NCBI GenBank assembly: GCA_034659475.1
Contig: JAYEHK010000150.1
Coordinates: 1 to 34,629, forward strand
Length of the DNA stretch: 34,629 nt
Direction of reading: 5' to 3'
From: JAYEHK01 sp034659475
Lineage (GTDB): Bacteria > Bacillota > Syntrophomonadia > Syntrophomonadales > Syntrophomonadaceae
The translations under genes and the position numbers were made by a program. Positions 23,503-32,253 of this stretch are shown here, in pieces; position 1 is the first letter of the stretch, and each line of letters starts with the position of its first letter. A model generated the notes under the pieces. The model ran no database searches, had not been told where the DNA came from, and worked only from the letters and a program-made list of their open reading frames with translations.

Positions 23503-25065
23503 TTAACAGCGCATACCCCGCCTTTTCACGCCCAGTTTTGTTTGTTCCAAATCAAAAACCTTTTCAATCCAGGAACAAAGTAGTGGTCTTGTATCGCGGG
23601 GATCAATAATATCTTCAATGCCAAAATGTTCAGCTGCCCTGAAGGGCTGCGCAAAACCTCGGTAGTATTCCTGAATCTGCTCATGTAGTGCCGCAGGATC
23701 TTCTGCTGCCTCAATTTCTGCTCTGTGCGCCGCAAACACTCCACCTTCTATGGGAATATTACCCCAGTATGCAGATGGCCAGGCAAATCGCCAGTTTAGC
23801 TTTTGAGGATCTGACTGGGCCCCGCCAGCTACGCCAAAACATTTTCTCACATATACCGATGCCCATGGGATTGTCGCCTGAAGGACAGAGAAACTAGCCC
23901 TGACGCCCTTTCTGATCGTTCCCATCTCTTCGGACTTAACCCCGATATAAAACCCCGGCTGATCGATCAGGTTCACCACTGGTATGTGGAACGTATCACA
24001 CATATCAACAAAACGCTGGAATTTTTCAGCAACGTCCCATGAGAACGATCCGCCTTTGAATCTGACATCATTGGCAAGAACACCCACAGGATAACCATTT
24101 AATCGTGCCAGCGCAGTAATCTGTGATTGACCCTGACGTCGACCTATTTCGAAGATTGAATCTGTATCAAAAATGTGCTCCATGATTTTTCTCATGTTAT
24201 ACATCTTTCTTCCGTCTTTTGGAATAATAGAGATCAGTTCCTCGTCACGCCGATTTGGGTCATCTCTATCCGCATATTTTCTTTTAGGCATTTCCCAAAC
24301 ATTCTGGGGAAGATAATCCAAAAACCTCTGTGTCTGTTTGATCGCCTCTTCTTCATTCTCAGCCACGTTATCAACAACACCACTGACTTCTGTATGAATC
24401 TTGTATCCTCCCAGTTCCTCCTTGGACACCTTCTGTCCCTGCGCCCACTGAACCAGAGGCGGTCCCCCAACAAAGACCTGACTCGTTTCTTTGACCATGA
24501 TGGAAAAATGTGCCTGCACCATCAGCAATGCACCGATCCCCGAAACAGGTCCAAGCGCCACAGATACCAACGGCACCATTGTCATCAACTCCGCAAGCAT
24601 AGCAGGTGCAACATCATCTACCACAGGTAACTCAAGATACCCAATCTGTGCGACTTCCCGTATACTTCCACCGGCTCCATCCAGTAATCGAATCAGGGGT
24701 AAACGCAGCTCATAAGCCATTTTGCCATTGTAAGCAAGCTTAGACTTATACATCCTGCCAACCGAGGCACCCTTTATAGTGAAATCATCCCCCTGTACAA
24801 CGACATTTTGCCCGTTTACTTTCCCCGTCCCAATAACAATCGGGCACGGCGTGAATTCAGCCAGGTCCTGGTTATTGTTGACATAGGTTGCATCACCTGC
24901 TAGCACACCCGTTTCTTCAAACGTATCCTCATCTAAAAGCGCATCGATTCTCTCACGAACGGTCATCTTGCCTAGGTCATGCTGCCGTTGAATTCCCTTT
25001 TCTCCACCCAGCTTGTACGCCAATTCTTTTCTTTTCTTTAGTTCTTCGACATCATTTTTCCACAT
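23503..25065 (-). CDS. Acyl-CoA carboxyltransferase subunit (PccB/MmdA family), copy 2
   Basis: This 520-aa paralogue of the protein at 19911-21458 is clearly diverged. It has RQHDLGKMTVRERIDALLDE, RLLDGAGGSIREVAQIG and GPVSGIGALLMVQAH in the N half, and FKGGSFSWDVAEK, NLIDQPGFYIG and FGVAGGAQSDP in the C half. AAGGAAGGG precedes ATG 25065. It is first in the operon, with the ligase directly after. With only one biotin carrier and one beta subunit present, the two carboxyltransferases may share the pump with different substrates, or work together as a transcarboxylase. No biotin carboxylase gene is visible. Confidence 0.88.
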   Translation of the reverse strand: MWKNDVEELKKRKELAYKLGGEKGIQRQHDLGKMTVRERIDALLDEDTFEETGVLAGDATYVNNNQDLAEFTPCPIVIGTGKVNGQNVVVQGDDFTIKGASVGRMYKSKLAYNGKMAYELRLPLIRLLDGAGGSIREVAQIGYLELPVVDDVAPAMLAELMTMVPLVSVALGPVSGIGALLMVQAHFSIMVKETSQVFVGGPPLVQWAQGQKVSKEELGGYKIHTEVSGVVDNVAENEEEAIKQTQRFLDYLPQNVWEMPKRKYADRDDPNRRDEELISIIPKDGRKMYNMRKIMEHIFDTDSIFEIGRRQGQSQITALARLNGYPVGVLANDVRFKGGSFSWDVAEKFQRFVDMCDTFHIPVVNLIDQPGFYIGVKSEEMGTIRKGVRASFSVLQATIPWASVYVRKCFGVAGGAQSDPQKLNWRFAWPSAYWGNIPIEGGVFAAHRAEIEAAEDPAALHEQIQEYYRGFAQPFRAAEHFGIEDIIDPRDTRPLLCSWIEKVFDLEQTKLGVKRRGMRC

Positions 25066-25180
25066 GCAATCCCTTCCTTAAAATGATTTTTTAAATACGC
25101 AGGCTAGTGTTCTCTTCTACGTCCACTCCTTTCATTTTTTTAATATTCATCAACGGATTACTCCGATAATAAATCATTTC

Positions 25181-25417
<237 letters not shown>

Positions 25418-25777
25418 AACGTCAGCGTCTATCTGCCATTCATTATAAGATTACGATCTTAGCGCAATATCTGTTTTTGTCTTAGAAACATCTTAGAAAT
25501 AACAAAATGATATATTTTTTCAAAAATACACCTTAAACCCACTTGGACAAAATGGATTAATCTGATACCTTTTAAATAGGGGAAATTAAAGATTAAAAAC
25601 AAAACAGTTCGTTCTTTCCATAAAAGTAATTGCAATTTTATATTGGACTAATTATCCTGCCGACCTTAGTCATGTTAAAATTTACCTAAAGCACTTATTT
25701 ATAGACGCACTATTAATGCCTTTCTTTTTTTGAGCTCTAACGATATAATTAGAATTTTTTTTGAAGAGGTGATAGAG

Positions 25778-28700
25778 GTGTTTTCCAACGAGTTCCCTAG
25801 CCTATCAAATATTTTGCGACGTCCCCGTTTGGAGCAAATGATGGAACATGCAACCGAGAAACGGCTAACCCTGGTTAGTGGAGCTGCAGGTCAGGGCAAA
25901 ACCACACTGGTCGCAGATGCCTTAAAACAAATGGGATATCCTGTGTTTTGGTATTCACTGGTTAGAAATGATATTAACAAAGTGAAATTTTTAAACAGTT
26001 TGCTTGAATTTCTTTCTGAATTAACATCCATCCCTCTTAAGCAGAAAACCACGCTGGATTCAGTCTCTGACGCACAGATGATTTCTATTTTTAATGATTA
26101 TATAAAGGAAAGCACATTAAAAACGGATTTCTTCATTGTAATTGATAATTATGAACGCATCAGTTCTTCTTGTGAATTCGAGGATTTCACACAATATTTA
26201 TTTATGAACACACCCTCTAATTTTCATTTCGTAATCATCTCTCGTCCCTGCTTTTATCGGAAATTAGTCAGCCAAAAACTCCGTTGTGAATTGATTGACA
26301 TAAATCATAAGAATTTAACGTTTACACCTGCTGAAACCAAGGAGCTTTTCACCAATACATATGGAATTAAACTCTTACCAGATCAACTTGATGCTCTTTT
26401 AACCCTTACCGAAGGTTGGCCAATAGCTATGTCTTTAATAGGAAACAAACTCTTAGTTGAATCTGATATTCAGGAATTCGTTGGCAATAGGGACGCTTCT
26501 GCTATGCTAGCTAAACTTCCAGATCTGTATTTGTATTTGAAAGAAGAAATTTATAACCACCTTTCTTCTAAACAGCAAAACCTTCTCCTCGCAGCTTCGG
26601 TATTGGAAGAAATACCTTCTGATTTGGCCAGTTCTTTGGCGGATAACGAGGTATTAACTCTGCTTGACGAAAGTGTCAATGACAATCTTCTGGTTACTTG
26701 CATTGACAGAGTACATGGAACCTATAGATTCTATGCACTCTGGCGGGCTTTTTTATATTCTAAGATGCTTCGCAATTGGAGTACGACTAAAATAAGCGAA
26801 TTGCAAAAACACGTAGGGTCTTATTATTTTCAAGTTGGACAGTGGAAGAATGCATTCCGGCATTATGTTGAGGGGCATGATATTGAGGGGGTAATCACGA
26901 CCTTAAAACAAGAGGGACCTCAAATTTTAGACCTTTATTTGACAGATAAGCTCTACGCTTTGATGACTTCCATCCCACTGGGGGAGATGGAATCTGACCC
27001 ATGGATTCAGTTAGCCTATGCCTCTTCATTAAGATTTCGAAACCCAACCTTTTGTTTCTTTTATACAAATAGAGCCCTGGATGGCTTTACCCTTATTAAT
27101 GACAGTAAAGGAATTGATTATGCGTTATTTATCAAATCAGAGGTTTTGATTTTCTTCCCAGGAGATCTTTCCCTAATGCAGAATACAATCAATGATAATA
27201 CGCTGATATCTCATCCCAAGGAATATTCTGAACTCCGCACCATCGCATTCAAGCAGGCATACACAGCTCTATCCCATTGCTACTTAACAGGTGATATGAA
27301 AGAAGCAATCAAGCTTGGAGAACAGGCTCATCGAACGAGTTTTATCCTGCAAGACAGTAGTCTGACACTCTGGTCTTGTTGGGCATTAGCTCTTACATCA
27401 GTATTCATGGGCAATTTTGATGTTGCGCGGGGATATTGGATGGAGGCCTTTGAGAATAGGAATTCGCCCAATAACGATGACATTTTCGTAGCCCTAATCC
27501 CCTTTCTTGGGGGTTTGTTAAACGATTTTATGGGAGATTTTGTTACTGCGCAGGTATATCTTAAAATGGCTTCCTATGAATCAAAAAATCTGAAGCTAAA
27601 AGCCCTTGATTTCTATATTGAACATTATGCATCTTATGCAGCTGACTACATGGGAAATCAGATCGACGCCGAACAGTTTTTAGAGAAAATGTCTTCGGCA
27701 GTAGAAACATACCTGTACAATAACAATTATCACATTCGTTCATTCTATTTTGTATCCAAGGCGCATCATGCCTTTTTATGGAAACAAACCTCCCAGGCTG
27801 TTGATTGGGCCTATAAGGCTTTGGACAACAGACGTTTAGCTGGCGGAGAGATTTATTATGTGACATGCCACTTAACCCTTGGGGCAGCGTTGGTTGATAA
27901 AGGTAATCTGAATGAGGCAGAGTTTCATCTTCTTGAGGCGCTAAAAAAAAGCACTGCAATTTGCAGTACATTCTTTCAAGCATCAAGTTGTGTTCAACTG
28001 TCCCGTTTATATCATCGACTTGCCAATCAAAATCTGTGGCTTAAATATACCGAAACAGCGTTTCGCCTGGCATCTCAGAACTCTTTCTATCACTTCTTTT
28101 TGTGGCGCGATCAAGACATCGCAGAACTTGTTCAACAGTCCAAAGATATGATTTCCTTTCAGAGTTATCTAGAACAACTGTGTCAGAGGCGTTCTATATC
28201 GTTTAATAATTCGGAGACAACAGAATCTTCATCAGTATTGTCTTATCATACACAAAACCCTATTCGCCTCTTTTTGCTTGGCCCCTTTTATATGGATATT
28301 AATGGCACTGTCTATGAGAATAACGGAAAACGCAAAGTGTTACATTTACTAAAATTACTAGCGATCAGGAAAGAACCTCTTCCCGTTGATTCTTTAATCG
28401 AAGAAATGTGGCCCGGTTGGGATAGTAAACTCGGTAAGAATAACTTTTATTTTACCCTTAACCAGCTTCGAACTTTGCTGGGCGGAAAAGATATGGTTTA
28501 TTATAAAAACGGATTATGCAGCATTAAACAGGAACAAGTTTGGAGCGACATTGATTATTTTAAATACTTAATTGGCCATTCTAAAAAGTTATATCAGGCC
28601 AACGAGCAGACGGGTGCTGTAAATGCACTTATAGAAGCGGTTGACCTTTATCGTGGAGAATTTCTGGAGGGTGATAGTCTTAGCGAATCCTTGTCAAACG

Positions 28701-29059
28701 AAAGAGAAACATTGGCTAAAACATACCATGACTGCCTGATAAGCAGCGGAAAGATCTTCCTTGAATTAGGACAGGTCGAACAAGCTATCAAGGTATTATC
28801 TCAAGCATGTTCTGTTCCTTTTTCCGACGAACATTCATACCGATTACTTATGTTAGCCCATTATGCCTTTGGAAACCAGTGGCAAGCGCTGGAGATTTAC
28901 AATAATTTGAGCCAATACCTTTTTGAAAACTATCAATCCAACCCCCATAAGCTCACCGATGAATTGCGCGCCTTGATTAGCAGTGAGGCATATATTCCTT
29001 TACCCGAAGCCATCAACTGGCTTTTCAGTAAAGAGAATACCTATCGCCAACCCCATTAA
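25778..29059 (+). CDS. MalT-like STAND ATPase regulator with C-terminal winged-helix/BTAD domain
   Basis: This ~1093-aa protein has three parts. The first is an N-terminal P-loop ATPase (VSGAAGQGKTTL, then FIVIDNYERI as Walker B) of the MalT/STAND type. The second is a long helical TPR-like middle. The third is a C-terminal OmpR-like winged helix (RLFLLGPFYMDINGTV...KLLAIRKEPLPVDSLIEEMWPG) followed by a BTAD-like helical domain. The usual LuxR-type DNA-binding end of MalT proteins is absent and the winged helix takes its place. GTG 25778 is preferred, with GAAGAGG 8 nt upstream; the longer frame begins at TTG 25730. It is divergent from the carboxyltransferase operon and upstream of a CoA-transferase, so it probably senses a metabolite of this pathway. 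Confidence 0.82.
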   Translation: MFSNEFPSLSNILRRPRLEQMMEHATEKRLTLVSGAAGQGKTTLVADALKQMGYPVFWYSLVRNDINKVKFLNSLLEFLSELTSIPLKQKTTLDSVSDAQMISIFNDYIKESTLKTDFFIVIDNYERISSSCEFEDFTQYLFMNTPSNFHFVIISRPCFYRKLVSQKLRCELIDINHKNLTFTPAETKELFTNTYGIKLLPDQLDALLTLTEGWPIAMSLIGNKLLVESDIQEFVGNRDASAMLAKLPDLYLYLKEEIYNHLSSKQQNLLLAASVLEEIPSDLASSLADNEVLTLLDESVNDNLLVTCIDRVHGTYRFYALWRAFLYSKMLRNWSTTKISELQKHVGSYYFQVGQWKNAFRHYVEGHDIEGVITTLKQEGPQILDLYLTDKLYALMTSIPLGEMESDPWIQLAYASSLRFRNPTFCFFYTNRALDGFTLINDSKGIDYALFIKSEVLIFFPGDLSLMQNTINDNTLISHPKEYSELRTIAFKQAYTALSHCYLTGDMKEAIKLGEQAHRTSFILQDSSLTLWSCWALALTSVFMGNFDVARGYWMEAFENRNSPNNDDIFVALIPFLGGLLNDFMGDFVTAQVYLKMASYESKNLKLKALDFYIEHYASYAADYMGNQIDAEQFLEKMSSAVETYLYNNNYHIRSFYFVSKAHHAFLWKQTSQAVDWAYKALDNRRLAGGEIYYVTCHLTLGAALVDKGNLNEAEFHLLEALKKSTAICSTFFQASSCVQLSRLYHRLANQNLWLKYTETAFRLASQNSFYHFFLWRDQDIAELVQQSKDMISFQSYLEQLCQRRSISFNNSETTESSSVLSYHTQNPIRLFLLGPFYMDINGTVYENNGKRKVLHLLKLLAIRKEPLPVDSLIEEMWPGWDSKLGKNNFYFTLNQLRTLLGGKDMVYYKNGLCSIKQEQVWSDIDYFKYLIGHSKKLYQANEQTGAVNALIEAVDLYRGEFLEGDSLSESLSNERETLAKTYHDCLISSGKIFLELGQVEQAIKVLSQACSVPFSDEHSYRLLMLAHYAFGNQWQALEIYNNLSQYLFENYQSNPHKLTDELRALISSEAYIPLPEAINWLFSKENTYRQPH

Positions 29060-29073
29060 CAATTAGGGGCCAT

Positions 29074-29134
29074 AATAAACGTGCCAGGCAGTACAACCTT
29101 TTCGACAGCACTGCCTGGCGCGTTTATTAATTTT
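29074..29134 (+). terminator. Terminator after the regulator gene
   Basis: A ~19-bp stem, AATAAACGTGCCAGGCAGT against ACTGCCTGGCGCGTTTATT with one mismatch, has a 17-nt loop and is followed by AATTTT. The GCCAGGCAGT part recurs at the intron boundary near 130, so this terminator belongs to a repeated family. Confidence 0.75.
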
Positions 29135-29252
29135 CCAGTTATTTCTACAAAAAGTGTGGTTCTCCTTCTTAAATTGGCTTTACAATAAAACACCCGAATT
29201 TATTTCGATATTTCTCCATTACATCTCATATTCATTACTTTTCGACAAATAC

Positions 29253-29281
29253 TTGCATTATTTTGTAAATGCTATTACAAT
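29253..29281 (+). promoter_or_regulatory. Sigma-A-type promoter for the 50-aa protein
   Basis: TTGCAT (29253-29258) and TACAAT (29276-29281) are separated by exactly 17 bp. Transcription would start near 29288, giving a ~105-nt leader before ATG 29392. Confidence 0.5.
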
Positions 29282-29391
29282 CAAATTAAAGAAAGATTGG
29301 TATTACTTGGTAAGTTAAATTGCTGAAAAATGGAATTGCGGCCTTTCATTCAATTCTTTTGCTTATAAACTAAATATGGGGAGGGAACAAC

Positions 29392-29544
29392 ATGACAAAA
29401 GAAAATGAATATGTTGAAACTAAACGTAGTGATGAGAAAAACGATTCAAATAGACAGAAAACAGAAATGACTGCGGAAGAAAAGTATGAACTCAATTGCA
29501 GAGTAGCTCGTTTCTACGAATCAGGTGGTCTCATTGATGAATAA
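29392..29544 (+). CDS. Small hypothetical protein, 50 aa
   Basis: ATG 29392 follows GGGGAGGG (8-nt spacing) and the frame ends at TAA 29542-29544. The N-terminal half is highly charged and Asn/Lys/Glu-rich. The C-terminal half, EEKYELNCRVARFYESGGLIDE, looks like a short folded helix and turn. It has its own promoter-like site and no signal peptide or membrane segment. I do not recognise a family. The strong ribosome site and clean composition argue that it is real. Confidence 0.6.
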   Translation: MTKENEYVETKRSDEKNDSNRQKTEMTAEEKYELNCRVARFYESGGLIDE

Positions 29545-29551
29545 AAGATGA

Positions 29552-29700
29552 TAGGCACCTAAAGCTCTAACTTACTTGCAACACAATATAAGAAATGCCC
29601 TAAAATCGCAGTTTTTCACTTTACTATATGCAACTCTCTATAAAATACTTTCACCTTTGTATTCGCAATTTCGCAAGTAAGTTAGAGTGATAGGTGCCCG
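29552..29700. mobile_element. MITE-like family C element
   Basis: Perfect 15-bp terminal repeats CTCTAACTTACTTGC (29565-29579) and GCAAGTAAGTTAGAG (29673-29687) lie inside a longer imperfect inverted repeat that includes AGGCACCT and AGGTGCCC at the outer edges. The ~93-bp core is AT-rich and non-coding. Confidence 0.65.
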
Positions 29701-29750
29701 GTACGGGCCGCACGAGGTGCCCGGTACGGGCCACACGAAGTGTCTGGTAC
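29692..29750. repeat. 23-bp tandem repeat, about 2.5 copies
   Basis: The unit AGGTGCCCGGTACGGGCC plus GCACG is repeated at 29692-29714 and 29715-29737 (one difference), with a partial third copy to 29750 just before the CoA-transferase stop. Each unit holds a CCCGGTACGGG near-palindrome. Confidence 0.8.
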
Positions 29751-29751
29751 G

Positions 29752-31095
29752 CTATATTTTATTGGTTCTCCGCCAAATATTCATCTTCTCGGCTTCTTTT
29801 ATGAGATCATCTCTAAAACAGGGGTGAGCAAGACCAATTAGTAATTCAGCACGTTGCCAGGTCGGTTTACCTTTTAACTGTGCCACGCCATATTCTGTAA
29901 CAACGTAATCTATAAAGGTACGACCTGTCGTTACAATACCACCTGCTGGGAGAGTAGGAACAATTCGAGAATGCAAATTCCCCTCCCGGTCTGTATAGCT
30001 GCTCGATAGGCAAAGGAAGCTTTTCCCTCCTTTTGAAGACCAGCATCCATTCACAAAATCCACCTGTCCACCCGAACCTGATATTTGCCGAATTCCTGAG
30101 CTTTCAGAACACGCCTGACTGAAAAGATCCATCATGACAATATTGTTAATAGATACAAAATTATCATTACGGGCTATGACCTTGGCATCATTGGTATGTG
30201 CGCCACAATGACTGGCCATATTCGGATTGTCCGCCATAAAATCATACATTTCCTGCGTTCCCAGAGCAAAAGTAAAGGCCATTTTGCACCGATCCGTAGT
30301 TTTATACCTCCCGTTTACTATACCAGCTTCAAAAAGTTTGACCATGGAATCCGAAAACATCTCGGTATGTATCCCCAGATCCCTTAGATCGGACTCACAA
30401 AGCAAATCCCCCAGAAGGTTAGGGAGTCCCCCGATGCCGAGCTGCAGACAGGCACGATCAGGAATCCGTTTCAGAATCATCTCTGCCATCGCTCTCTCGG
30501 CCGCACTGGGTTTAGCAGGAGCAGGAATGGTCATTAATGGTTCATTGCTACCTTCAATAATATGATCTACCAATGAAATATGAACAGCGTCTTCTGAACC
30601 ACCGGGAACACGCGGTATATTTTTATTCACCTCAAGAATTGTGGTTTTCGCTCCCAGACATGATTCCAGACTATTAACATTTGTCGGACCAAACGAGAAC
30701 ATACCGTGTTCGTCCATCGGACTTACCTGCTGCACATAAATATCATAAGGAAATAAGTCCGACCCAATAATATCGTGCAATTCCCCAAATTGAACCGGAT
30801 TATAATACATAAGATCTTTGTCATGCAACATACGATCCGTTGTATCAAAAAACCAACTGTTCATAATAAAGTGTTCATGGCTTGCATCCATATATGCTGC
30901 CGTACGCTCATAATTGATTCCTGCACACCCGGTAATCTGTACGTTCTGTAAATCTTCCGTTCGTTTCATCAAAGCCACATCAAAATCAACTGGTCGTCCA
31001 AGAAACACACCATACAGCACATGATCTCCAGAGTGTACGAGTTGGGCCGCGCTTTCAGCACTAATGCATTTTTCCCTGTACTCTTGCTGGTAGGT
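29752..31095 (-). CDS. Acetyl-CoA hydrolase/transferase family CoA-transferase (butyrate/4-hydroxybutyrate type), start missing
   Basis: About 448 residues are readable. The enzyme swaps CoA between an acyl-CoA and a free acid (usually acetate). It has SPMDEHGMFSFGPTN, LQLGIGGLPN (CoA-binding glycine loop), GIHTEMFSDS with the family's catalytic glutamate, and a C-terminal PTWQRAELLIGLAHPCFRDDL. Only a few N-terminal residues and the start codon are missing, lost in the N run at 31096-31105. A family B element lies directly beyond the gap, so the native promoter and ribosome site are unknown. In context it could return the product of the decarboxylase pathway to a free acid, or activate the substrate. 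Confidence 0.9.
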   Translation of the reverse strand, partial: TYQQEYREKCISAESAAQLVHSGDHVLYGVFLGRPVDFDVALMKRTEDLQNVQITGCAGINYERTAAYMDASHEHFIMNSWFFDTTDRMLHDKDLMYYNPVQFGELHDIIGSDLFPYDIYVQQVSPMDEHGMFSFGPTNVNSLESCLGAKTTILEVNKNIPRVPGGSEDAVHISLVDHIIEGSNEPLMTIPAPAKPSAAERAMAEMILKRIPDRACLQLGIGGLPNLLGDLLCESDLRDLGIHTEMFSDSMVKLFEAGIVNGRYKTTDRCKMAFTFALGTQEMYDFMADNPNMASHCGAHTNDAKVIARNDNFVSINNIVMMDLFSQACSESSGIRQISGSGGQVDFVNGCWSSKGGKSFLCLSSSYTDREGNLHSRIVPTLPAGGIVTTGRTFIDYVVTEYGVAQLKGKPTWQRAELLIGLAHPCFRDDLIKEAEKMNIWRRTNKI

Positions 31096-31105
31096 NNNNN
31101 NNNNN
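31096..31105. other. Assembly gap (10 N)
   Basis: Ten undetermined bases, of unknown true length, replace the start of the CoA-transferase gene and the junction to repeat B4. Confidence 1.
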
Positions 31106-31115
31106 ATCAAGTGTT

Positions 31116-31343
31116 GATTAGTTAGAAAATAGCTTTTTAATAGACGCAGACCTTTTTTTGTGAGGGGTGAGGGGTGAGAGCAATGCCTGGCGCATAGCGC
31201 CTGACCCTTAACCCCTTACCCCTAACAAAAAAATCCGTGTTAATCCGCATCCTTATTAACGACCAGAGGGAGTATCCGTTGTACTCTTGAGTGTTAAATC
31301 CGTGTAATCCGTGTCTATTTAAATGTCTATTTTCTAACTAATC
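31116..31343. mobile_element. MITE-like family B element, copy B4
   Basis: This is the best-preserved copy: perfect 17-bp terminal inverted repeats GATTAGTTAGAAAATAG (31116-31132) and its complement (31327-31343). Its interior holds the GTGAGGGGTGAGGGGTG hairpin partnered by CCCCTTACCCCT, and CCGTGTTAATCCG phrases. It is 228 bp, non-coding and adjacent to the assembly gap. Confidence 0.8.
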
Positions 31344-31397
31344 ACCTATTGCATTAGAACAAGACGCCTAATCATCCCCTCCCGGTTAATTTACTGG

Positions 31398-31877
31398 CTA
31401 TTTCTCGTTGATTACTACCTCACAGCATTCATCACCATGATTCAAGTTTTTCGCATGCACTACTTCTACGTCAACTTCATCGGCAAAAAGGCCTCTGATA
31501 AGTCCATAATATGTCTGCACAGTTACAATCCCACAATCAGCAATGCCAGCTTTGGCAATCATCTTTTGTGTCTCACAGTCTGTTACTCTAACTGTTATTG
31601 TGCTGCCGTTAACTTCAACTTCACGCCCTTCGATCTTTAATACATTTGAAAAAAGCTGAAGGGTATCTACAAAACTATCCGGCCAAACGGGTTCAGGAAT
31701 ATAATCCTTACGCACTTTCTTCCCAAAAACATAAGAAAAATGGGTCCATGCTTCCACATCCAATTGCCATGCTTGTTCAATACCTAAACTTTTGGCCGCT
31801 GCCAGGAACCAACCGCCATCCAGACGAGTAAAAGCATATTGCATCATTTCCAGAGTTTGCTCATTATTCAACTCCAC
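31398..31877 (-). CDS. Conserved hypothetical protein (DUF6125-like)
   Basis: This protein of about 159 aa has YAFTRLDGGWFLAAAKSLGIEQAWQLDVEAWTHFSYVFGKKVRKDY in its N half. That pattern fits the DUF6125 / ATC-hydrolase-like family by memory of its LDGxWFLA and LDxxAW motifs. The C half has paired cysteines in NHGDECCEVV. GAGGTGG lies 8 nt before GTG 31877, which I prefer over upstream GTG codons at 31889 and 31886. Its function is unknown. It is upstream of the CoA-transferase on the same strand but separated by repeat B4. Confidence 0.65.
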   Translation of the reverse strand: MELNNEQTLEMMQYAFTRLDGGWFLAAAKSLGIEQAWQLDVEAWTHFSYVFGKKVRKDYIPEPVWPDSFVDTLQLFSNVLKIEGREVEVNGSTITVRVTDCETQKMIAKAGIADCGIVTVQTYYGLIRGLFADEVDVEVVHAKNLNHGDECCEVVINEK

Positions 31878-32067
31878 AGGGATCACCACCTCATATTAAT
31901 TTTTATTATAATTGAAATAAATTCTATAAAATATTAGATTTCCCTTTTATTAACGATGTTGATTTTCAAACTTTACCATAAGATATAATCGAAATTAAGT
32001 AATGTTACATTCCAGGGTCATACATTCCGAGGTCAGACCCCCGTTTTTCCCCCGATATTCCACATTA

Positions 32068-32131
32068 GCACCAGGAGACGACACTTTATTTTTATTTTCG
32101 CAAATAACTTAGTTTCTTAGGTACCTGGCAC
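32068..32131. repeat. Dispersed repeat ending in a GTACCTGGCAC motif (copy 2)
   Basis: It matches copy 1 at 1161-1222: 28 of 29 bases agree over 32103-32131. The neighbouring GAGGTCAGACCCCC near 32029 parallels the GGGGTCAGACCCC at 1390. The rest of 31878-32253 is AT-rich, with no gene. Confidence 0.6.
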
Positions 32132-32194
32132 GCTTTGCTTTTTTTTGCAGACATGATTAGTGAAAGAATTAATGAGTTCCGTGTGTAATATAAG

Positions 32195-32208
32195 TGAAAT
32201 CGATTTCA
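32195..32208. promoter_or_regulatory. 14-bp perfect palindrome upstream of the surface-protein gene
   Basis: TGAAATCGATTTCA lies 46 bp upstream of ATG 32254 and is a possible operator. No matching regulator is identified. Confidence 0.3.
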
Positions 32209-32253
32209 TATAGAATTTTTGAAGAAAAGTAATTAGATTATTGGAGGAAAAAA

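Noticed and set aside
24175..24630. 151-aa plus-strand open frame
   Set aside because: Shadow of the second carboxyltransferase gene. Its composition (many His, Arg, Phe) is that of an antisense frame.
27561..27986. 141-aa minus-strand open frame
   Set aside because: Antisense to the TPR-like region of the MalT-like regulator, without a ribosome site.
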